Origin: Citrus sinensis
Taxonomy: Eukaryota > Streptophyta > Magnoliopsida > Sapindales > Rutaceae
Direction of reading: 5' to 3'
NCBI RefSeq assembly: GCF_022201045.2
Contig: NC_068557.1
Span: forward strand, 26,265,501-26,329,500
DNA length: 64,000 bases
The notes beneath the pieces were generated by a model, which saw nothing but the letters and a program-made list of their open reading frames with translations, was not told where the DNA came from and did no database searches. The translations under genes and the position numbers were made by a program. Shown one piece after another: positions 60,496 to 64,000 of the stretch. Within the stretch, counting starts at the first letter, position 1. Every line of letters begins with the position of its first letter.

Positions 60496-62572
60496 TTGAA
60501 ATGTAAAATGATGGTTTTCTCCTTTATAAATATACATTTTCTAACACTCAACACTTAACACTTATATTCATATATTAAAAACAGAAAAACAAATATGTTA
60601 TTCAGACATATGTATTCAGACTTATTTAAACTTCAGTTAAATTTAGACCCATTCAGATTTTAAACAAAAAAAAAAAAAAAGAATGCTGCCTAAATCTCTT
60701 CATAATTGTGAGAGCCATATTTGGAAACAAAAAAATTAAGACTCTCTCTTGTAAATTTTTTGAACTACTATTTTTTCTTATAGATTAAAAAAAAAAAAAG
60801 TTTTTATGCTGATTTTTCACAGATTGATTCTAACTAAGGGATACATAATTTTCTTGAGGGGAGATGTTTTGGATCAAAGAAGAATAATACAAATAAAAAA
60901 TATTGCAAGAAATTTGTATAGGTAAAAAATAAATAAATAAAGCTATTTGAAAACTACTGAGCCAAACCCATGTATAATCAAGATTAATTATATTTTCATA
61001 TATATTATATGTAGTTATCATCATCTTATGTTGTCGGTTATAAATTAGTTCAGCTAAAATTTTCAGATCATTCGAAAAAAAAAACGTTAGTTCTCTTGAA
61101 ACTGCCACTTTCATTGTTTTATTTTTATTCATGGACAAATCGAAAGAATTAATACTTTAAAAAACAGTAGTCCCGTAGCAAAGCAACATTGGGCACACAA
61201 ATCAGTCTTCTAGGATACTATATGCATATGAATTACAAAGATACTTGAGCCCATAACAATGTCAAATCAAGCTATTGCCTATTTGTGAAACGGTGAACTA
61301 ATTGTACGACGAAAGAGAAATAAAAATTAATCTAATTAACATAATACTTCTACAAGGTGCATCTTTCCAAAATTCAAAAGAATAAAATTCAGCTCCAGAA
61401 AGTAAATTTAATCAAGCTTTTCTAAGAATTCATACTACTATTCCCTTTTTTTTTAAAAAAAAAATTTAATGGACAAATGATACCGATATGTACCCCCTAA
61501 ACTTGGTAAAACTATCACGTATTAACACCCTTGCAATTCACTATACCCTTTTCTGTTGCTTAAAATTCTTAAAATGATAAGTCAATTACCTTTAACTGAT
61601 GTGATCATTCAATAAAAATAAAAAATAAAAAAATTGCATCTTTATGAAAAGAATTCGATAAGATAGACATAATATGATTTAAATAAGAAATATAACATAC
61701 TCGTATTGGATTTTTTTTCCTTTAAATATAATAGGGCTATTCCGTCACTTTTAGAGCAGGTCTAACTTATTATTTTTTTTTTAATGCTGGTAAATTATAA
61801 GAAAATAGTGCTTTTATTTTTCTTTTCTTGGAAAGTTGCTTTTTGTATTGCCTTGAAAAGTTGAAATAGTATAGTGTCTTGGGAAAATTTTAATTTTACT
61901 ATTTGCTAGAAATAAATGCAAAGTTAGAAAAAAAAAAAAAAGGGACAAAAAACCGTTTGTGGTTAGTAAAAATCCAAAGTTAGCGAATTGACTTTTTTTT
62001 TTCGAGGGCAAGAAAATCAAATTGTTTTCATTTTTAATACGGAAACTTCATTTTACAGATACAAACATGTAATTTATTTTTAACATATAAATCGTTTTTC
62101 ATAAGTGCTAGCATATTTTCATTCTCAAAAATGAAAACAATTTTCTTATTATTGCCAAATTTCCTGATTGGGTTAATTCTAAAAACACGTCAACTAAATG
62201 TTTGATAGACTTTATGAATCTATTTCTTATAATTAACAATTACTAATTCCATTTTGCAAGAATTATTAAAATAAGCTTTCAATAATTAAGACCCAATATA
62301 CCCTGGGCATAATAAAATAGAAAATGATGAAGGAATAAAAATATGATAAAAGTAAAAACATTTATGTGAATTTTTTTAAATTTTTTTTAATGATTTTACA
62401 TTTTTCTTTTAAAAAAATTTCTCAAAGTTAACTAAAAAATTTTTGTCATTGTTTTGTCCAGTTAGCATTTGCTCAGGTAAAATTGGGCTCCAAAGTTAGG
62501 ACACCGTAACACAAAAATGCAAAACTTTACACAGAAAGCCATGGGAGCTGTATAGAAGCGAAGAAGAAAGTT
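60496..62572. other. intergenic, PPR upstream region
   Basis: AT-rich with A-runs at 60667-60680 and 60786-60799 and T-runs near 61775 and 61994. The last few hundred bases must contain the PPR promoter, but I see no clear TATA box. No other gene is visible. Confidence 0.5.
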
Positions 62573-63937
62573 ATGCTTGTGATCAATCGCCAGCTAAAAC
62601 CCACAACAAAATATCAAAATTGCCATTTTATCAAACACTTAAACACATGGGCTTTAGCCATAAAAGATGCTTCCTCATCCAACAACGCCATGCAACTTTT
62701 CTCACAAATGCATCGCCAATCGGTTCCCTCCGATAGTTTCTCTATACTCCACATTCTCAAATCATGCACCCATTTCAACAATCTCACTGTTATTCACCAC
62801 CTCCACTCTCATATTCTCAAACTAGGTTTCATTTCCCACGTATACGTGGCCACTTCTCTTCTCCATGAGTACGTAGTTACGTCATTCGGGTTCGCACGTA
62901 AACTGTTCGATGAATTGCCTGAGAGAAATGCTGTCACGTGGAATACGATGATAAAAGGGTATTCAAAGTCTGGCAACGTTTGCGAAGCGCGTGACTTCTT
63001 CGAACGGATGCCCTTGAGGAATGTTGCATCGTGGTCTGCCATGATTGCTGCGTATTTGAATGCCGGTGCTTATGATCCTGGGTTGAAGCTTTTTCGAGAA
63101 ATGATTAGCAACGAGGGGCTAACACCTGACCAAATGACAATTGGAGCAGTTCTTTCAGGATGTTCTCACTTGGGTTCTGTTGGTTTATTGATGGGGAAAT
63201 CTGCTCACGGGTTCATAGTAAAAAACGAGTGGGAGTTGAATGAGCAAATTGCAACCATTTTGGTTGACATGTACGCAAAGTGCGGTTTCTTAAAGTATGC
63301 CCTCATGGTTTTTGAATTGATGGAGGAAAGGAATGTGATTTCCTGGACTGCATTGATTTGTGGGTCGGCACATCGTGGTTATAGTGAGGATGCATTGTCT
63401 TTGTTCGAAATGATGCAAGCAACGGGAGTGAAACCTAATGAAATGACGTTCACAGGGGTTCTTACTGCGTGCGTGCATACGGGGTTAGTGGATGAGGGGC
63501 GAAAGTATTTCAAGATGATTGATGAAGAGTATGATTTGGAGCCAAGAATTCAGCATTATGGATGCATGGTTGACTTGTTTGGCAAGGCAGGGTTTTTGGA
63601 GGAAGCTTATGAGGTTATTAGAACAATGAGGCTTGAACCCAATGTTATTATCTGGGGTTCTTTCCTGGCTGCTTGTAAGGAGCATAAGCAGTTTGACATG
63701 GCTGAAAGAGTGATTAAGCAGGCATTAAGGATGGTAAAGCCAGAGAATGATGGCGGGGTTTTCACTCTTATTTGTGATTTATATACTATGAATGAGAAGT
63801 GGGAAGGTGCAGAGAGGGTGAGGAAATTAATGCTCAACCAAAATGTGAGGAAGGCTAGGGGATCTAGTGTCATCGCATTACCTGAACCTGATCGTCACAG
63901 CAACTGTCATCATCCTAGGAGAATTTGTTATGCTTAA
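62573..63937 (+). CDS. PLS-type pentatricopeptide repeat protein, E subgroup, 454 aa
   Basis: Single intronless frame, the usual structure of plant PPR genes. It contains repeated PPR units in P, L and S variants. Recognisable pieces are NAVTWNTMIKGYSKSGN, NVASWSAMIAAYLNAG, LTPDQMTIGAVLSGCSHLG, IATILVDMYAKCG, NVISWTALICGSAHRG and VKPNEMTFTGVLTACVHTG. The C-terminal E-type motifs follow (GSFLAACKEHKQFDMAE..., NEKWEGAERVRKLM). There is no DYW deaminase domain. Such proteins bind specific organelle RNAs; E-class members often guide C-to-U editing with a DYW partner. The target RNA and the organelle cannot be read safely here, and the N-terminus is only a weak transit-peptide candidate. No stop or frameshift interrupts it. 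Confidence 0.92.
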   Translation: MLVINRQLKPTTKYQNCHFIKHLNTWALAIKDASSSNNAMQLFSQMHRQSVPSDSFSILHILKSCTHFNNLTVIHHLHSHILKLGFISHVYVATSLLHEYVVTSFGFARKLFDELPERNAVTWNTMIKGYSKSGNVCEARDFFERMPLRNVASWSAMIAAYLNAGAYDPGLKLFREMISNEGLTPDQMTIGAVLSGCSHLGSVGLLMGKSAHGFIVKNEWELNEQIATILVDMYAKCGFLKYALMVFELMEERNVISWTALICGSAHRGYSEDALSLFEMMQATGVKPNEMTFTGVLTACVHTGLVDEGRKYFKMIDEEYDLEPRIQHYGCMVDLFGKAGFLEEAYEVIRTMRLEPNVIIWGSFLAACKEHKQFDMAERVIKQALRMVKPENDGGVFTLICDLYTMNEKWEGAERVRKLMLNQNVRKARGSSVIALPEPDRHSNCHHPRRICYA

Positions 63938-64000
63938 TTAGTTCTGCTTTCAGTCGTTGACTCTATTTTGTACATTATTTACATTCTTAAGTTGTTACTG

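Noticed and set aside
1..64000. CRISPR arrays, operons, bacterial or phage systems
   Set aside because: No regularly spaced direct repeats, no polycistronic gene packing; all genes are of plant nuclear type.

Overview
The window is nuclear DNA of a dicot flowering plant. The evidence is AT-rich intergenic sequence, intron-containing genes with plant splice signals, and plant-only families (LRR receptor kinase of the GSO type, class III peroxidase, TDIF-type CLE precursor, R2R3-MYB, PLS-type PPR). Plant SINE, LINE, Ty3 LTR and MITE debris lies between the genes. The protein sequences look Citrus-like (Rutaceae) to me, but that is an impression and nothing here proves it.

Layout, left to right. 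0-0.6 kb: first exon of an uncharacterised SP-motif-rich protein on the minus strand, running off the left edge. 6.1-10.5 kb: a seven-exon RING E3 ligase gene (minus). 12.5-14.3 kb: a three-exon gene for a small mitochondrial complex I accessory protein (plus), with site II elements upstream. 15.1-19.0 kb: a GSO1-type LRR receptor kinase (minus), tail-to-tail with the complex I gene. 19-29.7 kb: no host gene; it holds microsatellites, a 748-bp TIR element with a target-site duplication, two truncated L1-type LINEs on opposite strands, and a 2.4-kb TIR-bounded unit carrying a broken GRF zinc-finger gene. 29.8-31.1 kb: a class III peroxidase (plus), followed by a SINE. 33.0-33.4 kb: a CLE41/44 precursor encoding the TDIF dodecapeptide (plus). 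37.0-48.2 kb: a fourteen-exon DCAF4-type WD40 gene (minus) whose intron 11 contains a truncated Ty3/gypsy chromovirus. 48.9-50.4 kb: two related MITEs. 50.8-52.0 kb: an R2R3-MYB gene (minus). 52-62.5 kb: gene-poor, with a complete SINE, a MITE-like inverted repeat and an LTR-like block. 62.6-63.9 kb: an intronless PPR gene (plus).

The genes do not form a pathway or operon. Several act in cell-wall and vascular biology (GSO1 in endodermal barrier integrity, TDIF-CLE in cambium and xylem control, a MYB related to secondary-wall and anther regulators, a secreted peroxidase), but I see no sign that this is more than chance. RING and DCAF4 are both ubiquitin-ligase components of unrelated types.

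Exon boundaries were set by eye from GT/GC-AG signals and reading-frame closure. All multi-exon models close in phase. The most unusual item is the 2.4-kb TIR unit with the GRF zinc-finger gene. The best-supported mobile elements are the two SINEs and two TIR elements, whose exact duplications can be read directly.
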